From Aphis gossypii (lineage: Eukaryota > Arthropoda > Insecta > Hemiptera > Aphididae), in NCBI RefSeq assembly GCF_020184175.1, contig NC_065530.1:25521260-25585259 (forward strand): DNA of 64,000 bases. The letters run 5' to 3'. The translations under genes were made by a program, and so were the position numbers. Within the stretch, counting starts at the first letter, position 1, and the number at the start of each line of letters is the position of its first letter. This document shows, piece by piece, positions 29,021 through 42,600 of the stretch. Under the pieces are notes generated by a model. It was not told the DNA's origin. It made no database searches and saw only the letters and a list, made by a program, of their open reading frames with translations.

Positions 29021-29520
29021 GTTTGCATACTCATAACACGACGGGTCCCTAGCGGCAGTTTGGCTGGTGAAAATCTAATTTTCAAATAAGAAAAAAAGAC
29101 TTAACATGGTTCAGGAGAAAGAGTGAGTGCAAGGACCAGAGAGAGACACAGAGAAAAAGTAATAAAATGAGAAACTTTTCAAAAAGTAATTTCATAAAGC
29201 GACTCTAAAGAGTGGAAAAAAATAAGTTCTTCGAAGTTCTTAAATATATTTTTATTCTATTTTTCCTTCGCCCGGTCTGCGGTGACAAACGTCCGGGATT
29301 TCGAAGTTCATGTGCTCTCACATATTGCATAACCCGTTTCCTCGTCGGAAAAATACCGCTTGGAACACGCCCAATCACTGGTTTTCGGGGTAAACAGAGG
29401 TGGGTAAAAAAATAAAAAAAAAACAACGAAAACCTCAGATGACAAAATTTGGTTTCAACTTAAAATGAAAAAACTTCCCCTTAGCACGTACTTAATCATA
29501 TTCGCCGCGGGTTTAGTGCA
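29021..29520. other. Higher-GC island without a confirmed gene
   Basis: A patch with GC well above the flanks, including a purine-rich part (29100-29220) and a GC-rich part (29265-29400). Frames of 67-73 codons are open on both strands over the same bases (29205-29426), which is more typical of base composition than of coding. No domain is recognisable in either. It may be a conserved noncoding element, a first exon, or a mobile-element relic. Confidence 0.3.
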
Positions 29521-32500
29521 ATGTGTATTTTAGTATCTTTCATTGCTGTTTGTTAACATTGCAATAATAATGATTAAGTATGTTGAAAAAATAACGTTTG
29601 ACCCAAAGATAATTGAATAATGATTATAAAAATAAAACAAACAAATTTAATACACTATAATGAATATAAAATATCTTATAAGATTATATGCATGGTACTT
29701 TGTAATATCCATGCGATAGTTTTCATTTTGTTCTACTAAATTATTTGATCTAATAAAATTGACACTCAGGAAGTAAAATATATTTTTATAAAACATATTT
29801 TCAATAAATTGTTAAAAATAAAATATGTGTTTTGAGATTTACGCATAAGTAAAAAATAGTTTATTTAATTTAGTAAATTATTTATAAAATTTCAATAATA
29901 GTTAAATTACAGTTCTGCACAATATAATATTCTATAATATAGGTATATTTGTATATGAAGGGTTTATGTTAAACAACTACCACTGAAAATTGTGATTTTT
30001 CAGGTAAGATAATTCTAAGTATGAGTTGTTATAAATTTGATAAATTCTCAAACTGCACAATATATAATATGCAATTCAAACAAAAAAAGATGACATTGTT
30101 TTATTTTTAACATTTAACTATATTATTATTATTTTATTTAATAGAAAGAAAAATAGACTATACCTACAACATTATATTACTTTGATCATAAAATAAAATT
30201 GATTATATTTTTTTAATTAATATTATGACTAATACGTTTAGACAAAAAATTTTTAAATAGAAATTTCTGTCTTCATAAATTAATTTCTAAGAAATAATAA
30301 AAAATTAATTTAAAAAAAAAACAGAAGATATTAAATACCTATCGATGCATAAACTTTTCTAAAAATTGTTATTTTAATATCACGTGTTTAAGGATTTTAC
30401 TAGGTACATAAGGTTTCTGATATAATATGTACTCGTATGTACGGAATATACATACCAAGAAGTGAAAAAAGCAAAATAACAATTTCTGAGTTCTAACTTG
30501 GTGTTTTTGAGTGAATCCGTATTTTTTTCTATTAAAAACTCTTAAAATCTATTTGAATATTGATAGAGTAATGCTATTTTTAAACTAAAATTAAACATTA
30601 TTTTATTAATTCGAATTTTATTATAATATGATGGTATGCAGAGACAACTATAATTTATTTTATACGAAAGATCCGAGTTTATCCAGTTTAACTCATAGTA
30701 ACTGAAATGAATGGTAAAACTATGTTTGAGAAAAATATATCAATTTAATAATGTTTTATCAAATTATTCACGACTGACGGTGAATAGTTTTTGTAATATT
30801 GGTAGGTAGATCATTTCGGATTTCAAATGTTTTAAGGATAATATTTTATTTCATAATAACATTTTTGTTTTGATAATTTTATTGTATGAGTTATAAAGCA
30901 TTATTATACAATATTACATGGTCAGTAAAATTTAATTTAATTTTACCGTGTTTTTTATACATATTCTTTATTCTTTAATGCTAAAAAATTTTGTTGACTC
31001 ATTTTGTAAATAATTTAATTTATGTATTTTGTTTCAATTGTACCTAACTACACCTTAATACTTATACTTATAATATTATTCGAGTAAGAATAAATAAAAA
31101 AAAATAATAATAATACACTTTACGTTAGAACCGTTATAATATGACGTGAAATATTATTTTTTTACAAACCATCTGACTTGATATTGTTGGAATAAAAAAA
31201 AAAGAAAGATGTTACAGTTTAACTCTTTAGAACCTATGATTTTCACTACTAAATATTGAGTACACAAAATCAAAATCATTATTTTATTAACCTTAAAAAA
31301 ATGTTAGTTGAAGTGATAAATATTATCGATATAATTAATATTATGTGTATAAAATAAAATATCAGGAATTTAAGGAATCATTTTATATAAGTTACCTATT
31401 GATAAAAATGTCTCAAACGCTAATAAAATGTATTAATCTTCTTTATTTGCTTATTTTCATAAAATTTGATGTGATATATTACAACATATTGTTTTTAGTG
31501 TTAGTTTAGATTATTAAGCAACACAACAGGTTATTTGTTATAATTCATTATATTTGCGTAAAAAAGGTTTAAAAAAAGAAAACCTACCTAATCGATTCGA
31601 AACATGATATTTAGATAGTCTTTAATACCTTTAAAATATTTGTGTAACTATTTAATTTAATGGAGTGCCACCATTGGGTGCCTTGCCCTTCCCTCCAATA
31701 AAATTTCATGAAATTTACTTACTGTATAACATGTACATAAATACAAATAGTAAATATAACAAATTTTATTTCAATGAAAAAAAAATCTATTTCATTTATA
31801 GATAAAATCTTATTAAGAACTAGATAATATTTAAAAGAATAAATTGTTTTTATATTTTGTCACCCATTAAATAGATATATTTTAATATTTTGATCTTAAT
31901 AACTAGTGTAAAAAGATAATGACAAGACCATAAGGGTAATTTATGTGGTAAATTATCTACCTTATTTTGTCTGTTTCCTGCAGCTAAAAATATCTTGACT
32001 CTTTATTATTTATAGATGTGAATAAGTAATCATGATATTACAAATCATACACATTGATGCCACTGTGTTTGTATAACTACTATAACAATATTGATATGGA
32101 TACTGACACTAAAAACATATTATTATATAATATATTATTGTACATACATAAAATCACATAATAATAATAATAATTATGATGATTGTTGTAATTTTTTCAT
32201 TCATAATTTACAAATTAAACTAGATCAAACTAAAACTGATTTATTCAAATATGTCAAAATGTCAAATAAATATAACTTTACAGAAAAATTAAATTTAATG
32301 ACATTCAAAGTTTTCTAATTTGAAAAAAAAATATTTTAGAAATTATAAAATTGCTGTAAATAAATTAAATATTATGTATTTAATTTATATTTTTTATATT
32401 TAAATTGGTTTTAGAGAGTACTTTTAAAATAAAAAAAATATTTTTCTGACAACATACCATACACTATAAACTATCTTAGTTGATTGATTGTAATTTAAAA

Positions 32501-32864
32501 ACTATTTTAAGTTTAAAGTATTAATAGCAATTATTATGTACCTATAAAGTGCAGAATAACATACGGGAAGTTATGATGAACAACAAGATACAAGATAGAA
32601 AAACAATAAAAAGAAAGTTTTTAAAAAAAAAATCCACTTTTAGTCAACGATTAGGGTCAGCTATACGGATAATGAGGTAAATTTTTCAGATAAAAAGTTT
32701 AATGAAAAATATATTTTAACTCACTAGAACGTCTTACTAGAATGTAATTGAATAGTACTAAAAAAAAAATCTTTTCTTTTTAATGAACATACTTACAGCA
32801 CTACAGTGTATCATAATATCATACATCGAGTACTGTGCGATGTACATCATACTTCTCTGACGTG

Positions 32865-32890
<26 letters not shown>
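32865..32890. repeat. TA dinucleotide microsatellite
   Basis: (TA)n over 26 bases, followed by ATATAC. Confidence 0.95.
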
Positions 32891-32895
<5 letters not shown>

Positions 32896-35265
32896 CTTAA
32901 CACACACGCAACGGCACTAAATATATTTTACTATAATATATTATAACAATTATAACAGTTTATAATATTATATAATACATTACTTTTTATATAAAAGATC
33001 ACGGTAAATTCGTATGTTATTACCGTATTATTTTCAAGGGTTTGTAATTTCAAAGTTATTTTAAGTTATTATAATTTAAATTCTTAAAATTAATTTAGTT
33101 AGTTATTTTTCTATTCTAATTCATCATTATTAGGTAATGTTTATTTAAGTGCCGAGTAAGAATAATGAGAAATTCTATTTTTGCTCTTAACATAATGCCA
33201 TTTATCATACCCAATTTATGACACTACATTTGCAGAAAAAAAAAGTTACTATGGTAAAGTTAATAGGAGATACGTTAAACAAACCTCATTCTGTATTCAA
33301 TGCTCATAAATTTGTTGCAGGCTATAATTCAATTAGCACACATATTTTGAAACATATATACATACACCTATTTATATGTTATACAACCCTACAATGTTAT
33401 AAAATGGTGTTCATGGTTTAAAAAATATTACAAAGTAGGTAATGCAATAGTTGAGTTAATATTAAACAAACATAAAAGGTCTTTTTTATCGCTGTCAATT
33501 GATCAACTTTTAAATTGTTTCATTTCCGTTTTATTAGGTATATGACATTAATTAAATTTAAAGAAAAATTAAATATCCAACATTTTAATAGGTGGTAAAA
33601 TGTATAATATCAACACAATTATTTTAACTTAACAAAAATATTACTAATTACTTCTAATGTGTTGTAATAATTATTATACTACGAATACCATATTATTCTA
33701 ACACATTATTTTTCGTTATTCTGTTTACAAACACTACAATCACTTAGTATGTTCATGTTTTCACAACATATTACATATAACTGTTTTTTTTCAAACAAAC
33801 TCTTTCAACCATCAGTGTTAGTTATTTGTCTATCTAAAAAGTATTGATCAGGATTATGTTACTAAATTATGAATAAGTATACAATTCATTCTTGATTTAA
33901 TATTATACTATGTAATAAGGAAATTAATTAAATTTTTTTTTTTTTTAATTCAAAAAATAAAATTGCATTATTTTCATATAATTTAAGAATTTACATAAAT
34001 TAAAAATAATCTTAGATAATTATTATAATTTTTTTAAAACATTTTTTGTTAGAAGTCTGAAACATTTGTACATTGTTTATTTGTCAAATTTTAAAAATAA
34101 ACATTTAAGTTGAGTATTAAATTAGGTAACCATTAACTTTGTTTTCTCAGATGTATGATAATATTATATTTACAAATTTATGCAATTACCATGTTTTAAA
34201 ACATTACAATATTATGTTGATGAATAAAAAAAATGATTATAAAATATTTCAAATTTAAATACAAATAAATATCGTTTTTTTTTATTTTATTATATACAAT
34301 TAAATAAATAAAAATATTACAAATTTGCCATCGTTTCTAAATAAATTTAGTTTAAGAATTCCTTATTATAGAAGATAGAGAGTATATTAATATTTATATA
34401 TTTGTATTATTGAGATTTTGGGAAAAATCCATGTGGCTGTCTTTTTGTTATAATGTTTATTTATGTCTATGTTATTATAAGTATACAGGTAAATTACCTT
34501 TCATGTTAATATAATAATATTAATTTCGATATTTTTTTTTTCAAAATATTAATTATTGGATATTGAAATTATTATAATTATTATTTATTTATTTATTCAC
34601 TAAATAATTTAAGTTTCAAATTCATCAGTACTTAAAGCACACTGTTTTATTATTTTCTGTAAGATGATTTTTTAGTATTATTTTTACTTCAGTCCATTAT
34701 GGTACTATAGATAAAAAAGTATTATACATGGTTTAAATGATATTTACGAAATGCAATATAAAATTATTAATTAAAATCATTAAACGCCGTAAGAAAATAA
34801 CTGTAAAGGGATTCAATTTGTTTTAAATTCTATTTGAAATTCTCATGAAATCAATTGAATGTATTTTATTTTGCTTGTGCTTTAATTCTCTGGAAAAATA
34901 AATTACATAGCTTACAATAATGAAAAACATTTAGTGATTATATACATATATATTATTTATTTAAAATATATTGAGGGAGTTAAAAATATAAAGTTGCTTA
35001 AAAATTCATAAATTTACAATAATATTTTATTTTTTTGGATAGAGTAATTTAAAAATAAATCTTATAGTTACGATTTATTTTCATAATCTTGAATTATTAA
35101 GCATCAAAGTTATTAATAGATCTCTCAATTCAGATTTGTTGATTGAAACATGACTTAATTTAAAAAATTAAAAATTAAAATAAACAACAAATTAAATTTA
35201 TAATTTTTATATTCTGGGTAAAAAAATGGTATTAGTTTTACAATTATGTAGCTAAGTTTTTTTAT

Positions 35266-35350
35266 TTGACGTTCCTATTGAGTAGTATAAAGGTTTTAAT
35301 TTTCAACATTGAGGGTTTTTCCTGGCATTATACTGGATCTTATTGGTGTT
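35266..35350 (+). repeat. Dispersed repeat fragment (family A, copy 2)
   Basis: AGTATAAAGGTTTTAATTTT, then CAACATTGAGGGTTTTTCCTGG, and later CTGGATCTTATTGGT. It aligns by eye with 44762-44825 and with the minus strand of 27061-27170. Confidence 0.5.
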
Positions 35351-36160
35351 TTGAGATCACCATTTCTGAGTACGTTAAAAATTATTCAGAAAAAAAATCA
35401 CAAAAAAGGGATATTTCTACAAAAAAAAGATTTCTGTATAAATTGGGTATATTATACATGAAAACTTAATAAAAAAATCCGTTATAAGTTATTCTTATAT
35501 CTATAAAACACATACAATAAAAACTATTAAAGCACAATTTTTTTTTTATACGTACCTATTTAAAGATTGAAATTTTATGAAAACAACAAGTATTTTGTAG
35601 AAAAAAATATAATATAATATTTTTAATTTTTAAAATTGAGGTTTGATAATGTAATATAATATTCTTTATAATTATCTCATACTGGAATTAAACAATTAAA
35701 AAAATATACAAACAAATTTATTTTTTATAGAAATTTGAACAAAATTACGTATATTAAAGATAAACAATGGTATTAGTTACCTATTTTGTTAAAATTAAAA
35801 AATATTTTGAGTGACTTTAAGACTTTCATATAAATTATATTATTAGGTTTGTATTTTACTATATGAAATAACATTTTTGATTTATTTTGAGATATTATAC
35901 TATGAATCTATTTAGACTGTTTTATAGTGTTCACACAAAAATAATATTACTTTTTGAATCATTTAAGTTGATATTTTATGGTATAAACATTATATATTAC
36001 TATGATATTTAAATATTAATATGGCAATAAATGAAATTTTTTTTTTTAACAAAAAAAAATTTACCTAAACATACAAGCTATTACAAGAATAAATTAATGA
36101 GTATACATAGCTACGTCAAAAAACAGACCATGAAGTATACCTTGTGATACAGACTGACTG

Positions 36161-36240
36161 ATCGTCTCTGTTCAAAATTATTTTTTTTTTAAAATTGAAT
36201 TCAAATTTAACACATCCGTAACAGTGACACATTCGATATA
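36161..36240 (+). repeat. Dispersed repeat fragment (family B, copy 2)
   Basis: GTTCAAAATTA, then AATTGAATTCAAATTTAACA, CATCCGTAACAGTGACACAT and TCGATAT. This is the best preserved of the three copies of this family in the window (others at 11338 and 46700). Confidence 0.5.
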
Positions 36241-37080
36241 TTATGTATAACAAAGCTGCAATTATTTGTTTATATTATTATTATTTATATTTTTTTTTTT
36301 TTTTTTTTACTTGTAAAATTTTTGTAAGTTAAAAGAAAATCTTGTCATAAGTTATTCTTAAACTATTTTTAAATTTAAAATATACATTACCATGATTGTT
36401 TTTTAAGCGTTTATATTTTTAAAAAATCTTGACAATTTGCAAATTACTTAGTAGGTAAAAATGAATACATTTTTTATTTTACGTGTAGGGCTTTCAAATG
36501 TAATTTACAATTTCTCATAAGTTTTGCTTACTATTACCTCTCAAAAAAAAAGTTTAGTGTAAAGCCACACAAGTATTTTATGAGGGATTGCAAAAGTTCA
36601 AATCTTGAAATCATGGAATATTCCACTATTACTTAAATTTATATTCCTTACATACAATGACATTTTAAAAATATTTGGACTAATTTTTAGTATAGTCAAT
36701 TTAAATTAAAATGTGATGAAGTAATATACAAATGTTATTTTTTTATGAAACTTTAAAAATATATATAGAGACTTGAAACTTTTTGCTTTTATGTACAATA
36801 ATTATAATTTGATTGACATTAAGATTAATTTTTAGCTATTTATTCTACGAATTTATTATCATATAACACTTTAAATATGTAGTAAAATATTCTTAAAATT
36901 ATAGGCTGATTGACCCACATTTGCTTAGAATCGTTTTATAAATGCAATAACTAATTATTTAATTCAAATTACGTTACACTGACTTTTTGACAAAGGATAT
37001 TACATTTACTGTACAGTAACAAAATTACTTACCTTTTTACTTGTTGTTTTTTTTAACATTGACATTAATTTGTCTACTTG

Positions 37081-37200
37081 TTGAAAATTTTGAAAATTTA
37101 ATACAAGGTTCCTCATACTTTTTTATAATAGTCGTTCAAAACTGTTTAAGATACACAAGGTACAAACTTTTGTATTAACATTTGAAGTTCAAAATTTAAC
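37081..37200 (+). repeat. Dispersed repeat fragment (family C, copy 1)
   Basis: Order of words: AATACAAGGTTCCTCATACT, CGTTCAAAACT, then ACATTTGAAGTTCAAAATTT. The same order, diverged, is found at 44935-45050. Confidence 0.4.
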
Positions 37201-37619
37201 ACATTTCATTAAATATACAAATACTAGCAAATTATATTGTATTTTATTTATTTTTATTTTAATTATTAAAAAGAACATATTATTTTGCTCAAAAAGTTTC
37301 AAGAATATTCAAGTCTAGTCAAAGTAGTACTTTAAACCTTGTAATTCAATGTCATATCTTATCTATTACAATATTATAACTGAAGTTAAAAGAAATTAAT
37401 ACAGTTCTTTGTTATAAAATCTTATTTATCAGTTGTATAATTATTTTTATAAATGAAAAAATTGACAACATAATATGATAAATATGTTTTAAAAATTGTA
37501 ATTACAATTTAAAGAACTTATACTAAATTTACTGTAACTTATAGTTTTAAATTTATATTTTTTTCTTTTTAGTATACTTACTATTGATAACCAATATTTA
37601 TTTTTTATTAATAACATTA

Positions 37620-37930
37620 CTCATAGAAATGAATTTCGTTTGGAAATTATTGGTTATGTACACGTGTTACAAAAATCGATGCATTCAATATTGAATAACG
37701 AGTGGACCGTAAACGTCTGAAAGTTGATACAGGTTTTGGATTCAAGTATTGACGTTTGTGCGCAAGTGGTATAAGGAGCTTAAATATTTGAAAAGGATGG
37801 TATAGACATTTTCCCAGAGTTTACGAATCGGACGCTTCCGGTTCGAAGGACAAAATGTCCACGTTCATTTCCGGAAATCCGGCGAGATGGAGCCAGAGAA
37901 TTTCGGCTGGTTTTCAAGTAAAATTTTTCT
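37620..37930. promoter_or_regulatory. Higher-GC island, possible promoter and first exon
   Basis: GC rises sharply at 37800-37915. It contains a perfect palindrome TTTCCGGAAA (within 37865-37880) of ETS/STAT-like type and GGAC-aaaat-GTCC. A short start-plus-donor combination lies at 37855-37917. Together with the islands at 38.6 and 40.1 kb it forms a cluster that could mark a transcription start region. Confidence 0.25.
37855..37917 (+). CDS. Speculative first coding exon (21 codons)
   Basis: An ATG in good context (ACAAAATGT) opens 21 codons (MSTFISGNPA then RWSQRISAGFQ) ending exactly at CAA|GTAAAA, an acceptable donor, phase 0. Composition is coding-like and GC-rich, and the GC drops right after the donor. 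I do not recognise the peptide and found no convincing downstream exon. It may equally be a chance frame inside a regulatory or repeat-derived island; in-frame stop occurs 7 codons past the donor. Confidence 0.2.
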
Positions 37931-38589
37931 ACAACTCTTGAATGTGTAATAGTTATTTTTAGAATGAAATCCCATTATATTTTTATTTATACATACAGAT
38001 TTTTTAGTGGTTTAACAGTTAATATAATATTTTTATAACACAAGCTATTTATTGAAAAAAAAAAAAAAAAACTATTGCAGTTACAATAATTGATTTTTTA
38101 ATATTTTACGTTACCTATTCGATTACATCGCTTAATTTTTATTATATATAATATATGTAAGTAAATTATCTACATATTTTTGTGTAGGTTATTTGAATAA
38201 TTCAATTTATTTACAATTAAATGGAATAAGATTCATAAGTTTCTAAAAATATTCTGTGTAAAAATTGTGTATTTTTTAAGCATTTAAATGTTTGCTACAA
38301 TAGTTTTAAAAAAGAATAATTAAAAATGGAAAATTTATTTTGTTTTTTTATTATTGTTCAAATATATTTTATAATTGCACATAACTGCAATACATAATTT
38401 ATAAACAACAAAATATACATTTTTTGAAAATAAAAATATAGAAAATTGTTATAATAAAGTAACTGTGGCAAGTTCAATCTATGTCATCATTAAAATAATG
38501 GGATAAAACAAAATTTAATAATGTTTACAAAACGTACATTATAGAATGATGTTAAGTACTTATAAAAATACGACGTTAAAAAAGAGTAA

Positions 38590-39660
38590 ATAATTATTAT
38601 AAATGAAATCTGTGTTCAGTGCCCGGTTTTGAATTGAAAAACAGTTGTCACCAGTATTGTTATAACTCCGGTGCAAGTTATTTAATCGCGAAATATCGGC
38701 GACGTTAAACATTTCCATAATAACCCTTTGCGTGTTATTCGGTTTCCGACACGTCATCGTCACCGGAGGGAACAAGTTGTACAGCTGTTAGATTGAATCC
38801 GTGAAACGCATTTGTATTAGTCGGTCGATCGAGTGCCGTTGATGTTGCTATTGCTGTTTGCGTACAAAACAACAGCAGAAAAACATTTAGATGGTGTGCG
38901 ACGGTTAGAGTTTAGCGGAATATGGTCGGTGGCGGTGGAAGTGGGTGGATGAGGAGGGTGCTAACACCCAGTAGCTGTATAGGTACTCGACAAGTCCATC
39001 AGCGGTACACTTAAGAAACAATGGGCTTTCGCATGATTCGGCACCGACCGACCGACTTCCGGCCGATTATGTCCGAATCGAAAAACACGTGGACCATGAA
39101 ATCCATGGGCGTGGAGGGCTCGATCGCAGGCCCGGCGGGCTGTGTGCCGGTCATACCCCCTTTGCCGTCGCGTGGTGGAATACTCGCACCGTTGAAAACG
39201 CCGATAAATCTTCGGCGGTGCGCAAAGGCGGTGCTGGCGGTCGGTGGGGAGCGGTATGGAAGACAAAAGTGGTAACGGAACGTTGCATGTAGAAACGTAC
39301 CCGCGATTAATCACCGCATTGGCCGTGCCGTGCTATCGTTTGTGTCTACGCCGGTGGTCGATGACGTACAACAGTCCGGTTCATTTTTCATTCGGCGAGA
39401 ATTTTGGACGACCCGTTTAGCTAAAAATATAATTGTGAACAACGCGGTCAAAAACAATGTAAGCCCAACACACTTTCCGCTTTGGGATGGTGTTGTTAGG
39501 GCAGTGAGTTGTGTATAGGATTTACGAAACCGTAGACGTCATGACCCTATTTTACTCACTACTATACCGTCCGGTGCACAAAGTTGAGTTGCTGGTACGC
39601 ACTATATTATATTATACGAGTGAATAGTGATGGTAATAAAGAAATATTACTGTTTGTACG
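38590..39660. promoter_or_regulatory. CpG-rich, GC-rich island of about 1.1 kb; candidate promoter / 5' exon
   Basis: The most GC- and CpG-rich stretch of the window outside the Helitron. Several frames are open over the same bases on both strands (117 codons minus at 38961-39314; 84 codons plus from an ATG in good context at 39021; 62 codons plus at 39330). Their overlap and lack of any recognisable domain argue that they follow from composition rather than real coding. A donor-like GTGAGT occurs at 39502. In AT-rich insect genomes such islands often contain transcription starts, so this is a reasonable candidate for the 5' end of an unidentified gene or noncoding RNA. Confidence 0.35.
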
Positions 39661-42600
39661 ACGATGATGTAATTGAAAATACTTATTATTTCGTATGAAA
39701 AGCACTCATACGCAATTATTAGGTGCCACAAGAAGGTTTGTTTGTAACTGGGACCGTGGAAAAATCGACAATATTTTTTTTATAATTTTGCTATTATTAT
39801 TATAATACAACTAAAAAATATTATATTAAATTACTTCTGATAATTTATTATATTATGAAAATTTGAGTAATCATTGCTATTTTTTATTTGTGGCAACTAT
39901 ATTTTATTTACATATTCTATAAGCCCTATTATTATACGTAGTTTATATACCGATATTTTCATCTTGTAAAATTTTTTTTTTTTTTTACCTTAATTTTCAA
40001 TGACAATAGTATAGTATTTATAAATACGCGTGTAGGAAGGATACTCTAATGTTATATGTTATATTCAAACATTTGATAAAAACCACAAGTCTGTATATTT
40101 TTTATACTGGTGGAAACTTTCCACCTAAAATACCTATCTGCCTCTGGGACTCTAATAAAGTGATCGACATTACTCCCATAAATCTGACGGTTTTGTGTAT
40201 TTTGTCAAGGAATTGAAATACGAGCCCAAATAGTGTATATATTATTGTGAAATGATGTGCGTTTTGCAAATATCTTTGCATCGGTAATCGTATTACGCGC
40301 GTGATGTTTTTTACAGGCAAATATCCTCTTGTACAGTAGTAGGTATTCTCTAGACATTTTCAGAAGTCTGTGCACAAAGATGAAGCGACAGCGAAAAGTG
40401 TAAAAGTGATCGGAACTGCAGACTAACGTTTATCCACGTTTCCGTGATGATAAGCCAGATTCAATCATTTTTTTAATGGCGAATGGTTATTTATAGATTT
40501 TAATGAAAGCTTGAATTCCAATTAGCAAGTGAATTCGCATAATTATTTTCATCTTTAAATGTTTTTGTATTATGTTTTTTAATAATTTGTTCACTTATTA
40601 TCATAACTATATTCTATCAATATTTTACTTATATAATAACCAATAAAGCATATGTTTATGACGATAGATATTAAATAAACATACGATTCACATAATAACA
40701 AAGAATTAAAATCGCATCGGTTTTAGATTTTTGTTGAATATATTTGGTATAAAATAAGAAGATTTTATTTCAAGTACGAAACATGTCAGCCAAAGATAAA
40801 ACCATCGGTTACAAAAATAAACTAAACTATAATCCCGTTTATAAAACGAATAAAAACAATGCACATGATTCAAATTTCCAGTATCCCCTAACAGTCAGTA
40901 ATGCATAATATTATATACTAAAATTATCTACTATCTTTTAGAGAAAAACGAAAAACGAATAATCATTATTATCTGTTGCTAGCATGCACAGCGATAAACA
41001 TACGAAAATTTTGAATGTTTTTTACGCAAGTAACCAAAATTTGTAATATCCCATCCATGCAATACTATGCAAGTTCATAGATCAATATACAAGTGCGTCA
41101 CGTATAATGGTATGTATAATATATACGTGCATGTGACTTGTCCAATGATGCAATCGTTTTGTTATTTTATCCAACTGGAAGTTTTCCAAAACACATTGAC
41201 ACGGAAATCAATAAAATTGTATACGAAAAAAGTGGAAAAAAAAAACAAAACAGAACTAGTCGACGGCCAACACCGGGGTTAACGATTAAGTAAAAACTTT
41301 CCCCATTATTACTGAGGTTAGATAATAATAAGGAATCGATTGTAAATAAAAAAAGAAATCAAGCCTTGAGTACACGTTTTTGAACAACCCGATCATAAAA
41401 CTTGGAAACTCATATTATTTTCGAATGTCAGTAATAATTTATCAAAATTTTACCATAATAACTTATATCATGAAGACAATAAAAGCTGTTAACGCATAGC
41501 ATAGTAATTCATAAAATCAAATTTATGATATTAAATTTATATTTTTATATTTTCTTTGAATTACCTACACTTCTAATGATTTAAACCAATTAAAATATAA
41601 TTATATTAATATTAAAATTCTAAGAAAAACACCGGTACTGAGACACTGGATTTTGTTCGGTTGTCTCGTTAAAAATACTTCTTTTTAATTGTGTAAGAAT
41701 TAGGTGTATAAATTCTTATTACTAAGATATTTATTTATACTTCATTTTTATTCTAAATGTATATCAATATTAATATATTTTGAAGAAAGATAACAAGTTG
41801 TATTGCTTAAAATATGCAGCGTATGATACAGACATAATTAAAACTTTCTATAATTAATATTTTACTTATGCCTTAGTTATTCTAACAAAAAAACAAATCA
41901 AAAATATACATAAAAAGAAATAGATATTTTTACCTGAAATATGAGAATCAACTTATTTATGATGTTTGAAAAAACTTCAAAGGTTTATTTAATGTTTAGT
42001 TATAAAATAAAAATAAAATATTTATATTTTTAGTGCACGTGTCTTATAACAGATATAAAATAACATTTTTGGCACACAACAAAAATACAAATTATAAATG
42101 AATTGTTCTTAATTATATCATGTACATTTATTAATGTTTTATGGTATTATAAGGAATATATTTTAATTCTTATTTTTTTTAAAAAAAAGAGAAAAACGGA
42201 AATAATTATTAAAAAGTTTGATTGATATTACTAATTATAAGTTAATATATCCAAACATATTTTTAATGTATTCAATAATATTTATAGTTGATGTGTTAAA
42301 ACATGTATAATAAACATTATTTATTCTATACAAATACAAACAAAACTATTGCTTATAGTACAATTAGTGCATAATATCTCAACAACTTAAATGGACTCAC
42401 AAAAGACATATGTTGGTATTGTTTGAGTTCATTATTTTTGTGTTTTTCATAATAAATATGTTTTTGAAGTATATTATAACAATAATATAATTAAGTATCA
42501 TAGTAGTTTATACTTAAAATATAAATAACCACTAAAACATTAAATGTCTTTGACTTTTCAGATATTATAGTAATTTTAAAATAGCTCAATTAATAAAATC

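Larger units (their letters stand above)
29521..37619. other. AT-rich intergenic DNA with repeat fragments
   Basis: No gene recognised. It contains microsatellite 32865-32890 and repeat copies near 35266-35350, 36161-36240 and 37081-37200. Small open frames (32091, 33218, 35266) are AT-rich, low in complexity and without family features; the last overlaps a repeat copy. Confidence 0.55.

Noticed and set aside
29205..29426. Overlapping frames on both strands at 29.2-29.4 kb
   Set aside because: Open in both directions over the same bases without any domain; a composition effect.
32159..32172. AAT run as a possible element end
   Set aside because: Simple microsatellite-like sequence of the kind found throughout this AT-rich window.
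38961..39314. A 117-codon minus-strand frame in the CpG-rich island
   Set aside because: Other frames are open on the opposite strand over the same bases and no motif is recognisable; best explained by high GC lowering stop frequency.
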